From assembly GCA_016789785.1 (NCBI GenBank), contig JAEUQE010000193.1, forward strand, positions 1 through 18,173: 18,173 bases of DNA, in the 5' to 3' direction. The first letter of the stretch is position 1. Every line of letters begins with the position of its first letter. Below, piece by piece: positions 1 through 6,915 of the stretch. The translations under genes were made by a program, and so were the position numbers. Origin of the DNA: Bryobacterales bacterium. GTDB lineage: Bacteria; Acidobacteriota; Terriglobia; Bryobacterales; Bryobacteraceae. The notes under the pieces were generated by a model, which worked only from the letters and a program-made list of their open reading frames with translations, searched no databases and had not been told where the DNA came from.

Positions 1-405
1 AAGCGCCTGATCCTTACGATTGAGGGGCTCCGTCCTCAAGTGCCTCTCTCCGCGTTGACGGAAGTGCGGCATCGGGTAAGCGAAACGCGCTACCGGATTC
101 CAGATGTGGCGGTGTATCTCGGCGGCGAACCGGATGACGAAGTGCCGTCCCATCCGCCATTCATTACTGTTGAAATCATCTCGCCCGACGACCGTTTCTC
201 ATCGATCCTCGGCAAGCTGATCGAATACGCCGAGTGGGGCGTGAAGCACATATGGCTGGTCGATCCACAGCAGCGCAAGCTCTCCGTCTATGAAGATGGC
301 GCGCTCCGGAATGTCGACGCGTTCCGCATTTCCGAATTCGAAGTCACCATTCCTCTTTCTGCCATCCTGCCCGAACCACCCGCATCTGATACGCTGAAAA
401 GTTAG
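1..405 (+). CDS. Uma2 family endonuclease-like protein (DUF820), 3' part only
   Basis: The frame is open from base 1, so the gene starts upstream of the window; the GTG at 40 is internal and not needed as a start. It ends at TAG 403-405. The visible 134 residues carry Uma2 hallmarks: RIPDVAVY, then PPFITVEIISPDD, then a segment KLIEYAEWGVKHIWLVDP, the typical order of the PD-(D/E)xK-like fold (Asp of PDV, Glu of VEI, then the aromatic and acidic core). Uma2 proteins usually run 180-210 residues, so roughly the first third is missing. The family is abundant in Cyanobacteria, Acidobacteria and Planctomycetes as scattered single genes. A nuclease role is predicted from the fold only, and the biological role is unknown. 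No partner is visible, and valS follows about 92 bases later. The family call is secure; the function is not. Confidence 0.85.
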   Translation, partial: KRLILTIEGLRPQVPLSALTEVRHRVSETRYRIPDVAVYLGGEPDDEVPSHPPFITVEIISPDDRFSSILGKLIEYAEWGVKHIWLVDPQQRKLSVYEDGALRNVDAFRISEFEVTIPLSAILPEPPASDTLKS

Positions 406-497
406 CGTCAATCGCGCCGGCAACGCCATCCCCCTTCCTTGGGACTGTGTTCGAATTCACACGCCGGCCCTCTTCGCGCGCAACTTTGCATCAACCA

Positions 498-3089
498 ATG
501 GACATCTCACAACTCCCGAAGCACTTTGATTCGAAACAGGCCGAAGACCGCTGGGACAACCAGTGGGAAGAATGGGGCATTCACAACTACGACCCGTCGC
601 GTGGCCGCGACGAAACCTTCGTGGTCGATACGCCGCCTCCCACCGTGTCCGGCTCCTTGCACGTGGGCCATGTGTTCAGCTACACACACACGGACCTGAT
701 GGCGCGCTTTCAGCGCATGCGCGGGCGGAACATCTTCTATCCCATTGGTTGGGACGACAACGGTCTGCCGACGGAGCGCCGCGTACAGAACTTCTTCAAC
801 GTCCGGTGCGATCCCACCCAGCACTACATTCCGAACTTCGATCCCGCCACCGCGGCGAACGAAAAGCATCCGGTGCGTATCTCCCGCCCGAACTTCATCG
901 AATTGTGCCTGCGCCTGACCGCCGAGGATGAGCAGGTGTTCAAGGCGTTGTGGCGGCGCGTTGGCCTCTCGGTCGACTGGCGCCAGGAGTATTCGACGAT
1001 CGACGACCGCTGCCGCCGCGCGGCCCAGGTCAGCTTTCTCGATTTGTTCCAGAAGGGGCACATCTACGCTGTGGACTCGCCCGCGATGTGGGACGTCGAT
1101 TTCCAGACTGCCGTTGCGCAGGCGGAAGTGGAGGATCGCAACACGCACGGCCACTTCCACAACATTCGCTTCGGAATCGAAGGCACGGACAAGACGTTCG
1201 AGATCGCGACCACCAGGCCCGAGTTGCTTGCTGCCTGCGTCGGCGTGACCGCCCATCCCGATGATGAACGCTACAAGCCATACTTCGGCAAGCGCGCGGT
1301 GACGCCGATTTTCCATGTACCGGTGCCGATCTTCCCGAGTGAACTTGCCGATCCGGAGAAGGGCACAGGCATCCTGATGGTCTGCACCTTCGGTGACGCG
1401 ACCGACGTGCGATGGTGGCGGGAGCAAGGTCTGCCGAACCGTCAGATCATTGGCCGTGACGGACGTCTGATTTCGATCACCTATGGCGAGCCCGGATGGG
1501 AGAGCCTTGACGCCGGCGCCGCCAATGCCGCCTACGCGCAGATTGTTCACAAGACTACGAAACAGGCGCGCAAGATCATTGTGGAGCAGTTGCTGGGGGA
1601 TGCGCTCACGGCGCCGCCACGGCCCATCGAGCACGCGGTGAAGTACTTCGAAAAGGGCGACAATCCGCTGGAATTCATCTCGACCCGCCAGTGGTTCGTG
1701 CGCCTGCTCGATAAGAAAGAGGACTTGATCGCCTGCGGAGACCGCATCGAGTGGCACCCCGATTTCATGCGGCTTCGCTTCAAGACGTGGACCGAAGGAT
1801 TGCAGTTTGATTGGTGCATCAGCCGACAGCGTTACTTCGGCGTGTCGTTTCCGGTCTGGTACAAACTCGACAGCGAAGGGCAGCCGGATTACGAGCAGCC
1901 CATCCTCGCGCCGGCGAACCTGTTGCCCGTCGATCCCATGTCCGTGCCGCCTCCGGGATATCAGGAGGAGCAGCGCAACCAACCCGGCGGGTTTGCGGCG
2001 GAGACCGATGTATTCGATACATGGTTCACCAGTTCGCTCACGCCGCAGATCGTTTCGGGATGGGAGACGGACGCGAAGTTGTTCGAGAACCTGTTCCCGA
2101 ATGACCTTCGTCCGCAGAGCCACGAAATCATTCGTACTTGGGCCTTCTATACGGTGGTGAAGGCATGGCTGCATTCGGGGACCATTCCCTGGAATCACGT
2201 GGCGATCTCCGGATGGGTGCTGGATCCCGATCGCAAGAAGATGTCGAAGAGCAAGGGCAACGTGGTGACGCCATTGCACCTGCTGGATGAGTACGGCGCC
2301 GATGCGGTGCGTTATTGGTCCGCCAATGCGCGGCTCGGCGGCGACACGGCGTTCGACACGAACGTGCTCAAGGTCGGCAAGCGGCTGGTGACCAAGCTGT
2401 TCAATGCCGGGAAGTTCGTGTTGATGCAATCGGCCGAAGAGCACCCGGTAAGTCATCCGCTCGACCTCGCGTTCCTCGCGCAGTTGCGGCAGCTCGTGGC
2501 TCGCGCCACAAGCTCGTTCGAGAACTACGAGCATTCCATCGCGCTCGCCGAGACGGAGAAGTTCTTTTGGCGTGGCCTCACCGACAACTATCTGGAACTC
2601 GTGAAGGTGCGTTCGCGGTCGGAGACCGATGCCGTGGGACGCGGTTCGGCGGTTGCGACGCTGCGGCTCGCTTTGAAGACTCTCTTGCGGCTGTTTGCTC
2701 CCTTCGTGCCTTACATCACGGAAGAGATCTGGTCGTGGAGCTTTGCCAAGGAGACCAGCACGCAGAGCATTCATCGTGCTCCGTGGCCTTCCACCAGCGA
2801 ACTGCCGGTCAGCACGGATGCGGATGACACTTGCTTCGAGACCGCCATCGCCGCGATGTACGCCGTGAACAAGTCGAAGAGCGAGGCGGGTGTGTCGGTT
2901 GGCCGCTCGATCTCGGCGCTAAAGATCGCCTGTAACGCGGCGGCGGCGCAGAAGCTCAACCTTGTGCTTGGAGATGTGCTTGGCGCGGTGCGGGCATCGG
3001 CTTGCGAGGTCGAGGTGAAGGAAACGCTCGAAACAAATCAGTTCGAGATTGTTTCGGTGGCGTTTGAGTCTTCCGAACAGCAGGGCTAG
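498..3089 (+). CDS. valS: Valine--tRNA ligase, type 2 (archaeal-like form)
   Basis: Charges tRNA-Val with valine in the cytoplasm, with ATP activation and editing of mischarged threonine. Class I motifs are present: HVGH (the HIGH box) at residues 55-58 after PPPTVSGSL, and KMSKS at 581-585. The CP1 editing domain is marked by ATTRPELLAACVGVTAHP. The segment GWDDNGLPTERRVQ after the HIGH box replaces the GTDHAGIATQ of the common bacterial enzyme and is typical of the second ValS class found in archaea, Rickettsia and some actinobacteria. The protein is 863 residues and lacks an obvious long C-terminal coiled-coil arm, which also fits type 2. I chose ATG 498 (MDISQLPKHFD) because the 17 residues gained from the upstream GTG at 447 look non-coding; neither start has a good Shine-Dalgarno site. 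It converges on yjbQ with 44 bases between. Confidence 0.97.
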   Translation: MDISQLPKHFDSKQAEDRWDNQWEEWGIHNYDPSRGRDETFVVDTPPPTVSGSLHVGHVFSYTHTDLMARFQRMRGRNIFYPIGWDDNGLPTERRVQNFFNVRCDPTQHYIPNFDPATAANEKHPVRISRPNFIELCLRLTAEDEQVFKALWRRVGLSVDWRQEYSTIDDRCRRAAQVSFLDLFQKGHIYAVDSPAMWDVDFQTAVAQAEVEDRNTHGHFHNIRFGIEGTDKTFEIATTRPELLAACVGVTAHPDDERYKPYFGKRAVTPIFHVPVPIFPSELADPEKGTGILMVCTFGDATDVRWWREQGLPNRQIIGRDGRLISITYGEPGWESLDAGAANAAYAQIVHKTTKQARKIIVEQLLGDALTAPPRPIEHAVKYFEKGDNPLEFISTRQWFVRLLDKKEDLIACGDRIEWHPDFMRLRFKTWTEGLQFDWCISRQRYFGVSFPVWYKLDSEGQPDYEQPILAPANLLPVDPMSVPPPGYQEEQRNQPGGFAAETDVFDTWFTSSLTPQIVSGWETDAKLFENLFPNDLRPQSHEIIRTWAFYTVVKAWLHSGTIPWNHVAISGWVLDPDRKKMSKSKGNVVTPLHLLDEYGADAVRYWSANARLGGDTAFDTNVLKVGKRLVTKLFNAGKFVLMQSAEEHPVSHPLDLAFLAQLRQLVARATSSFENYEHSIALAETEKFFWRGLTDNYLELVKVRSRSETDAVGRGSAVATLRLALKTLLRLFAPFVPYITEEIWSWSFAKETSTQSIHRAPWPSTSELPVSTDADDTCFETAIAAMYAVNKSKSEAGVSVGRSISALKIACNAAAAQKLNLVLGDVLGAVRASACEVEVKETLETNQFEIVSVAFESSEQQG

Positions 3090-3133
3090 CCGCAGCCATC
3101 GTTGCACTCGGGCGTGGACCGTGCGTTCGCGCC

Positions 3134-3547
3134 CTATTCGCCCATTACTTTGATGATCAGACGCTTCGGCCGTTGCCCATCGAACTCGGCGTAATAGATC
3201 TGCTGCCAGGGACCGAGATCGAGTTTTCCCTTGGTCACCGGAACGATCACCTGATGATGCACCAGCAGGCTCTTCAGATGGGAGTCGCCGTTATCCTCGC
3301 CGGTGCGATGGTGCCGGTAGTCTTTCTTGAACGGCGCGAGGTGCTCCAGCCATTCATCAATGTCCTCGATCAGGCCGTCCTCGGCATCGTTCACCCATAC
3401 GCCTGCTGTGATGTGCATCGCCGATACGAGAATCATTCCCTCTTGAATCGCGCTCTCGCGAAGGGCTGTGTTCACGCGGTCCGTGATGTTGACGTATTCT
3501 CGGTGCTTGCGCGTTTGGAAGGTGTGATAGACAGTATGCGCTTTCAC
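3134..3547 (-). CDS. yjbQ: YjbQ/UPF0047 family protein (secondary thiamine-phosphate synthase-like)
   Basis: 137 residues, the full length of the YjbQ family (UPF0047, COG0432). The signature is clear: [13 protein letters not shown] near residue 45, [17 protein letters not shown] near 80, and [19 protein letters not shown] near the C-terminus. The conserved His residues (MHIT, HLKS) form the putative metal or phosphate site. Family members can give weak thiamine-phosphate synthase activity in Escherichia coli, but their physiological role is unsettled. The start is GTG, and its first bases overlap the TGA of rdgB (GTGA, 4 bases), so translation is probably coupled. It is the last gene of the rph-rdgB-yjbQ operon. 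No Shine-Dalgarno was needed to decide the start because the overlap and family length agree. The family call is firm; the in vivo reaction is uncertain. Confidence 0.92.
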   Translation of the reverse strand: MKAHTVYHTFQTRKHREYVNITDRVNTALRESAIQEGMILVSAMHITAGVWVNDAEDGLIEDIDEWLEHLAPFKKDYRHHRTGEDNGDSHLKSLLVHHQVIVPVTKGKLDLGPWQQIYYAEFDGQRPKRLIIKVMGE

Positions 3548-4152
3548 TTCTTCAATGCTCCGATGGTCTGCTGAAGATAGTCGATCATCGCCACGAAAGC
3601 CTGTCCGCGGTGGCTCACCGCAAGCTTCTGCTGCGCTGTCGCTTCGCCAAACGTGCAGCCGAATGGTGCGTGAAAGAACAGCGGGTCGTAGCCAAAGCCA
3701 TTGGCGCCTCGCTCCTCGTGCAGGATCTCGCCTTGCACCGCGCCGCGGAACGTTTGAATCACCGCGTTCTGCTTCACGAGCGCGATCACGCAGATGAATT
3801 GCGCTGCCCGGTTGGTGACCCCATTCATGTTCTGAAGCAACAAGCGGTTGTTCGCTTTGTCGTTCGCGCTGGGGCCGGCGTAGCGGGCGGAATGAACACC
3901 TGGCGCGCCATCAAGCGCGGCCACTGCAAGACCGGAGTCGTCCGCGAACACGGCCTCCTGCGTTCGCCGGCTGTAGTAGAGCGCTTTCTCGACCGCATTG
4001 GCCTCGAACGTATCGCCGGTTTCCGGCGCGACGGGAATTTCGTGCAAACCCGGCATCGCCGAGATTTGAAAGTAGCCGGGAGCGAGTTCATCCGCCGCGT
4101 GCTGAAACTCGCGCAGTTTATGCAGATTGCTGGTCGCGCAATAGAGGATCAT
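3544..4152 (-). CDS. rdgB: XTP/dITP diphosphatase (RdgB/HAM1 family)
   Basis: Hydrolyses non-canonical purine nucleoside triphosphates (dITP, XTP, ITP) to monophosphate and pyrophosphate, keeping them out of DNA and RNA. At 202 residues it is normal family length. Motifs in order are [11 protein letters not shown] (residues 6-16, the SxNxxK substrate loop), [40 protein letters not shown] (metal-binding DDSG and specificity loop), GYDPLFF and VSHRGQA. All expected catalytic positions are present. The ATG at 4150-4152 overlaps the TGA of rph (ATGA), and the TGA overlaps the GTG of yjbQ, so it sits in the middle of a translationally coupled operon. The rph-rdgB pairing is common in bacteria, and fused or adjacent forms are known, which supports the assignment. 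Confidence 0.97.
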   Translation of the reverse strand: MILYCATSNLHKLREFQHAADELAPGYFQISAMPGLHEIPVAPETGDTFEANAVEKALYYSRRTQEAVFADDSGLAVAALDGAPGVHSARYAGPSANDKANNRLLLQNMNGVTNRAAQFICVIALVKQNAVIQTFRGAVQGEILHEERGANGFGYDPLFFHAPFGCTFGEATAQQKLAVSHRGQAFVAMIDYLQQTIGALKK

Positions 4153-4862
4153 CGCAGCGCCTGCTTCTGCAGTTCAACCAGTTCACCAATGCCTTTGCGT
4201 GCCAGCGCGATCATCTTCGCCATCTGTGCATCATCGAACGCCTCGCGCTCGGCGGTGGCTTGAAACTCAACGAAGTTGCCGGCGCCTGTCAAGACGACGT
4301 TCGCATCGACCTCAGCCTTCGAATCTTCTTCGTAGCAGAGGTCGAGCAACGGTTCCCCATTGACGATGCCGACACTGATGGCTGCCACATGGTCGCGGAT
4401 TGGCGACTTCTTCAGCGTGCCAAATTGCAGGAGTTGTTGAATCGCCGATGCAAGCGCGACGAAGGCCCCCGTGATCGCCGTGGTGCGTGTGCCGCCGTCG
4501 GCCTGGATCACGTCGCAGTCGATGATGATGGAGCGTTCGCCGAGCGCTTCGAGGTCGACGACAGTCCGCAGCGACCGGCCAATCAGACGCTGGATCTCGT
4601 GCGTACGGCCTGATTGGCGGCCCTTGTTGACTTCGCGCGCGGTGCGGGTCGCGGTGGCGCGCGGCAGCATCGAGTATTCGGCGGTCACCCAGCCCTTGCC
4701 TGCGCCGCGGAGAAAGGAGGGCACGGTGTCTTCGATAGTCGCAGCGCAGAGAACCTTCGTGTTACCGAAGGTGGTGAGCGCGGAACCTTCCGCCGTCAGC
4801 AGGTATCCGGTCTCGATTGTCACCGGTCTCAACTGGTCAAATGAACGTCCGTCGATTCGCAT
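4149..4862 (-). CDS. rph: Ribonuclease PH
   Basis: Phosphorolytic 3'-5' exoribonuclease that trims tRNA 3' ends using inorganic phosphate; the active form is a hexamer. At 237 residues it matches the family. The N-terminus [19 protein letters not shown] is typical, followed by [26 protein letters not shown], the Arg-rich [22 protein letters not shown] and the RNase PH signature [18 protein letters not shown], including the phosphate-binding GGTRT. The C-terminal part [22 protein letters not shown] is intact. The ATG directly follows the TAA of the upstream 47-codon gene with no spacer, so the Shine-Dalgarno-like GGGG lies inside that gene. It overlaps rdgB by four bases. Nothing suggests the frameshift known from E. 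coli K-12 rph. Confidence 0.97.
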   Translation of the reverse strand: MRIDGRSFDQLRPVTIETGYLLTAEGSALTTFGNTKVLCAATIEDTVPSFLRGAGKGWVTAEYSMLPRATATRTAREVNKGRQSGRTHEIQRLIGRSLRTVVDLEALGERSIIIDCDVIQADGGTRTTAITGAFVALASAIQQLLQFGTLKKSPIRDHVAAISVGIVNGEPLLDLCYEEDSKAEVDANVVLTGAGNFVEFQATAEREAFDDAQMAKMIALARKGIGELVELQKQALR

Positions 4863-5006
4863 TTACCGGATCCCCGTTTTGAGCACGCCATAGAAGAGCA
4901 TTGAGAGCAGAAAGATCCCACCGATGATCAGAATCACACAGGAGATCAAGCCGGGAGTCGGCCCTTTCGGGGCGGGCTTCTTACCGGCGGGTTTGATCTT
5001 GGCCAT
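4863..5006 (-). CDS. Small single-span membrane protein upstream of rph (unrecognised)
   Basis: A 47-codon frame from ATG 5004-5006 to TAA 4863-4865. The first 20 residues are basic and Pro/Gly-rich (MAKIKPAGKKPAPKGPTPG), followed by one hydrophobic helix of about 21 residues (LISCVILIIGGIFLLSMLF) and the tail YGVLKTGIR. This is a typical single-pass topology with a positively charged N-terminus, so the N-terminus is expected in the cytoplasm. AGAAGG lies just before the ATG, and the stop abuts the rph ATG without a gap, arguing that it is a real translated gene of the rph-rdgB-yjbQ operon. I do not recognise a named family. Such short genes are often missed by gene callers. Function is unknown, and membrane location is inferred from composition only. 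Confidence 0.72.
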   Translation of the reverse strand: MAKIKPAGKKPAPKGPTPGLISCVILIIGGIFLLSMLFYGVLKTGIR

Positions 5007-5075
5007 AACCTTCTAGGGTATCCAGATTCCAGGGGCGTGCGTTTAACATAGTGAGTGGCATCTGAGCCAAGAGCA

Positions 5076-6266
5076 ATGGAACTCCATTCCCTGACCGTTC
5101 GAAACTACAAGGCACTTCAGAACATTCGTCTGACCCATCTCCCTAAGTTCTTTGTCATTGTCGGCGCCAACGGATCAGGCAAGTCTACGTTGTTCGATGT
5201 GTTCGAGTTCCTTCGCGATGCGCTGACCGGCAATGTGCGGCAGGCTCTGGACGTCAGAGGCCGCTTCGGAGAGGTTGTCACGCGAGGGCACGAGCGGGAG
5301 TCCATACAAATCGAACTCCAGATACGCATGCCAATCGCCAGCCGGGATCGCTTGGTGACTTATGGTCTGACGATCAGCCTGGAAGATTCCCGGCCGGTGA
5401 TCAGCAGGGAGTTTCTGCGCTACAAGCGGGCGCGATCCGGTGCCCCTTACTATTTCCTCGATTTCAAGGGCGGCAAGGGCTTCGCCATCACCAACGAAGA
5501 GGACTTCGACAAAGAGGACGAGAAATTGGAGCGCGAGGAGCAGCAACTCGAGTCTCCCGACATTCTCGCAATCAAGGGACTGGGCCAGTTCCGGCGGTTC
5601 AAGGCTGCGAGCGCGCTACGCCAACTTCTGGAAAACTGGCACGTCTCTGATTTTCATATCAGTGCCGCACGAGGGCGTAAGGAGGCGATCGGGCCGTCCG
5701 AACATCTGTCTGTGACAGGGGAGAATCTGCAGCGAGTTGCGCAGTATCTGTTTGAGAACCACCGGACTGTGTTTCAGAAAATCATTGAGCGCATGCAGGC
5801 CCGCGTCCCTGGCATCAGCGGTGTTGAACCTGAGTTGACGCAAGACGGCTATTTGATCTTGCGGTTTCGCGATGGCTCGTTCAAGGCGCCATTCCTGGAT
5901 AGGTATGTCTCCGACGGCACCATCAAGATGTTTGCCTATCTGGTGCTGCTGCACGATCCGAAACCCCATCCGTTGCTTTGTGTCGAGGAACCTGAGAACC
6001 AGTTGTATCCAACCCTCATGAATGAACTCACCGAGGAGTTCCGGGACTACGCCCGGCGAGGCGGGCAGGTTCTGGTGTCGACGCACTCTCCAGACCTGCT
6101 CAATGCGGCGCGCCTGGAAGAGGTTTTCTGGATTGCGAAACGAGACGGGCTGACGGTGATCCGGCGTGCGAGTGACGATCTGCAGATCCGGAAGTACATG
6201 GAGGATGGGGACAAGATGGGCTACCTGTGGAAGCAGGGCTTCTTCACCGGGGCTGACCCTTCATGA
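5076..6266 (+). CDS. AAA_21/OLD-like ABC ATPase, first gene of an ATPase-DUF4276 pair
   Basis: A 396-residue ABC-class ATPase of the SMC/OLD-like group (AAA_21; resembles COG4637). Elements in order: N-terminal strand MELHSLTVRNYKAL, Walker A GANGSGKST (30-38), a charged, Glu/Lys-rich likely helical arm (about 140-160), the ABC signature-like VSDGTIK (278-284), Walker B LLCVEEPENQLYP (300-312, catalytic E304/E305) and the H-loop STHSPDLL (335-342). The C-terminus MGYLWKQGFF is typical of ATPases paired with DUF4276 genes. I prefer ATG 5076 over GTG 5055 because ATG begins exactly at the conserved first strand. Its TGA overlaps the next gene's ATG (ATGA), so the two are probably co-translated. 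ATP binding and hydrolysis look intact. A defence role, by analogy with OLD, Gabija and PARIS ATPases, is inference. Confidence 0.9.
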   Translation: MELHSLTVRNYKALQNIRLTHLPKFFVIVGANGSGKSTLFDVFEFLRDALTGNVRQALDVRGRFGEVVTRGHERESIQIELQIRMPIASRDRLVTYGLTISLEDSRPVISREFLRYKRARSGAPYYFLDFKGGKGFAITNEEDFDKEDEKLEREEQQLESPDILAIKGLGQFRRFKAASALRQLLENWHVSDFHISAARGRKEAIGPSEHLSVTGENLQRVAQYLFENHRTVFQKIIERMQARVPGISGVEPELTQDGYLILRFRDGSFKAPFLDRYVSDGTIKMFAYLVLLHDPKPHPLLCVEEPENQLYPTLMNELTEEFRDYARRGGQVLVSTHSPDLLNAARLEEVFWIAKRDGLTVIRRASDDLQIRKYMEDGDKMGYLWKQGFFTGADPS

Positions 6267-6826
6267 GGCCAGAGGTGGTGTTCTTGCTGGAAGAGGAGTC
6301 TGCCAAGGCCATGCTGCAGGGCGTTATGCCAAGGCTGGCCAATGACCTCCCGGTGCGCTACATCGTCTTCGAAGGCAAGCAGGATCTCGAACGGCAATTG
6401 GAACGCAAGCTGAAAGGGTATCTCAACCCGGATGCTCGCTTCATCGTGCTCCGCGATCAGGACGCTACGCCGGATTGCCGGGCGTTGAAGCGTTCGTTGC
6501 TCACGAAATGCCAAAAGTCGAAACGTCCTGCGAAGGTACGCATCGCATGCCGCGAATTGGAATCGTTCTACCTCGGCGACCTTCGGGCCGTCGAGGAGGG
6601 GCTCGGTAAAACCGGCCTCGCTCGAAAGCAGACTTCGAACAAGTTCCGCGAACCGGATCGCTTGCACTCGCCTTCGAAGGAGTTGGAAAGGCTGACCGGC
6701 GGGGTCTACCAAAAAGTGAGCGGATCTCGCGCCATTGGGCCCCATCTCGACCTCAACAACTCCAGATCCGCAAGCTTCCGCAATCTCATCCAAGCTATCC
6801 GGCAATCATCGCGTGGGGGCTCGTAG
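6263..6826 (+). CDS. DUF4276 family protein, putative Toprim-like nuclease partner
   Basis: 187 residues with the DUF4276 pattern: VVFLLEEES (residues 6-13, acidic cluster at the end of the first strand), FIVLRDQDATPDCRALK (60-76, with D65-x-D67) and VRIACRELESFYLGDLRAVEEGL (92-114). The first-strand Glu followed by a DxD strand is the metal-binding layout of Toprim domains, and DUF4276 is thought to be Toprim-related. A Toprim nuclease or ATPase-gated effector role is therefore plausible but not shown. The last 60 residues are basic and Ser-rich and poorly recognisable. ATG 6263 overlaps the stop of the ATPase gene. The pair is flanked by housekeeping genes on both sides (rph operon and a pgi-like gene), as expected of a small accessory cassette. 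No third gene belongs to it by orientation. Confidence 0.85.
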   Translation: MRPEVVFLLEEESAKAMLQGVMPRLANDLPVRYIVFEGKQDLERQLERKLKGYLNPDARFIVLRDQDATPDCRALKRSLLTKCQKSKRPAKVRIACRELESFYLGDLRAVEEGLGKTGLARKQTSNKFREPDRLHSPSKELERLTGGVYQKVSGSRAIGPHLDLNNSRSASFRNLIQAIRQSSRGGS

Positions 6827-6915
6827 CGCCTGATAAACCAGGCTCGCGAAGCCGGCCAGATCGAGTGGCGTGCCGCTGCTGCGTGATGACGGATAGCCCG
6901 CACTCGCGATGTCCC

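Noticed and set aside
447..462. GTGT-N8-ACAC dyad containing TTCGAATTC upstream of valS as an operator.
   Set aside because: The arms are only four bases and overlap chance restriction-site-like palindromes.
507..2774. A 755-codon open frame antisense to valS.
   Set aside because: It mirrors valS codon structure on the opposite strand, is rich in Arg/His/Leu without recognisable domains, and such long antisense frames are expected in GC-rich genes.
3110..3134. A GC-rich inverted repeat (6-pair stem, 13-base loop) between valS and yjbQ as a possible bidirectional terminator.
   Set aside because: It has no U-tract, a long loop and one G-U pair, and reaches the yjbQ stop codon.
6828..6843. GCCTG-N6-CAGGC hairpin after the DUF4276 gene as a terminator.
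   Set aside because: Only five pairs and no T-run on either strand.
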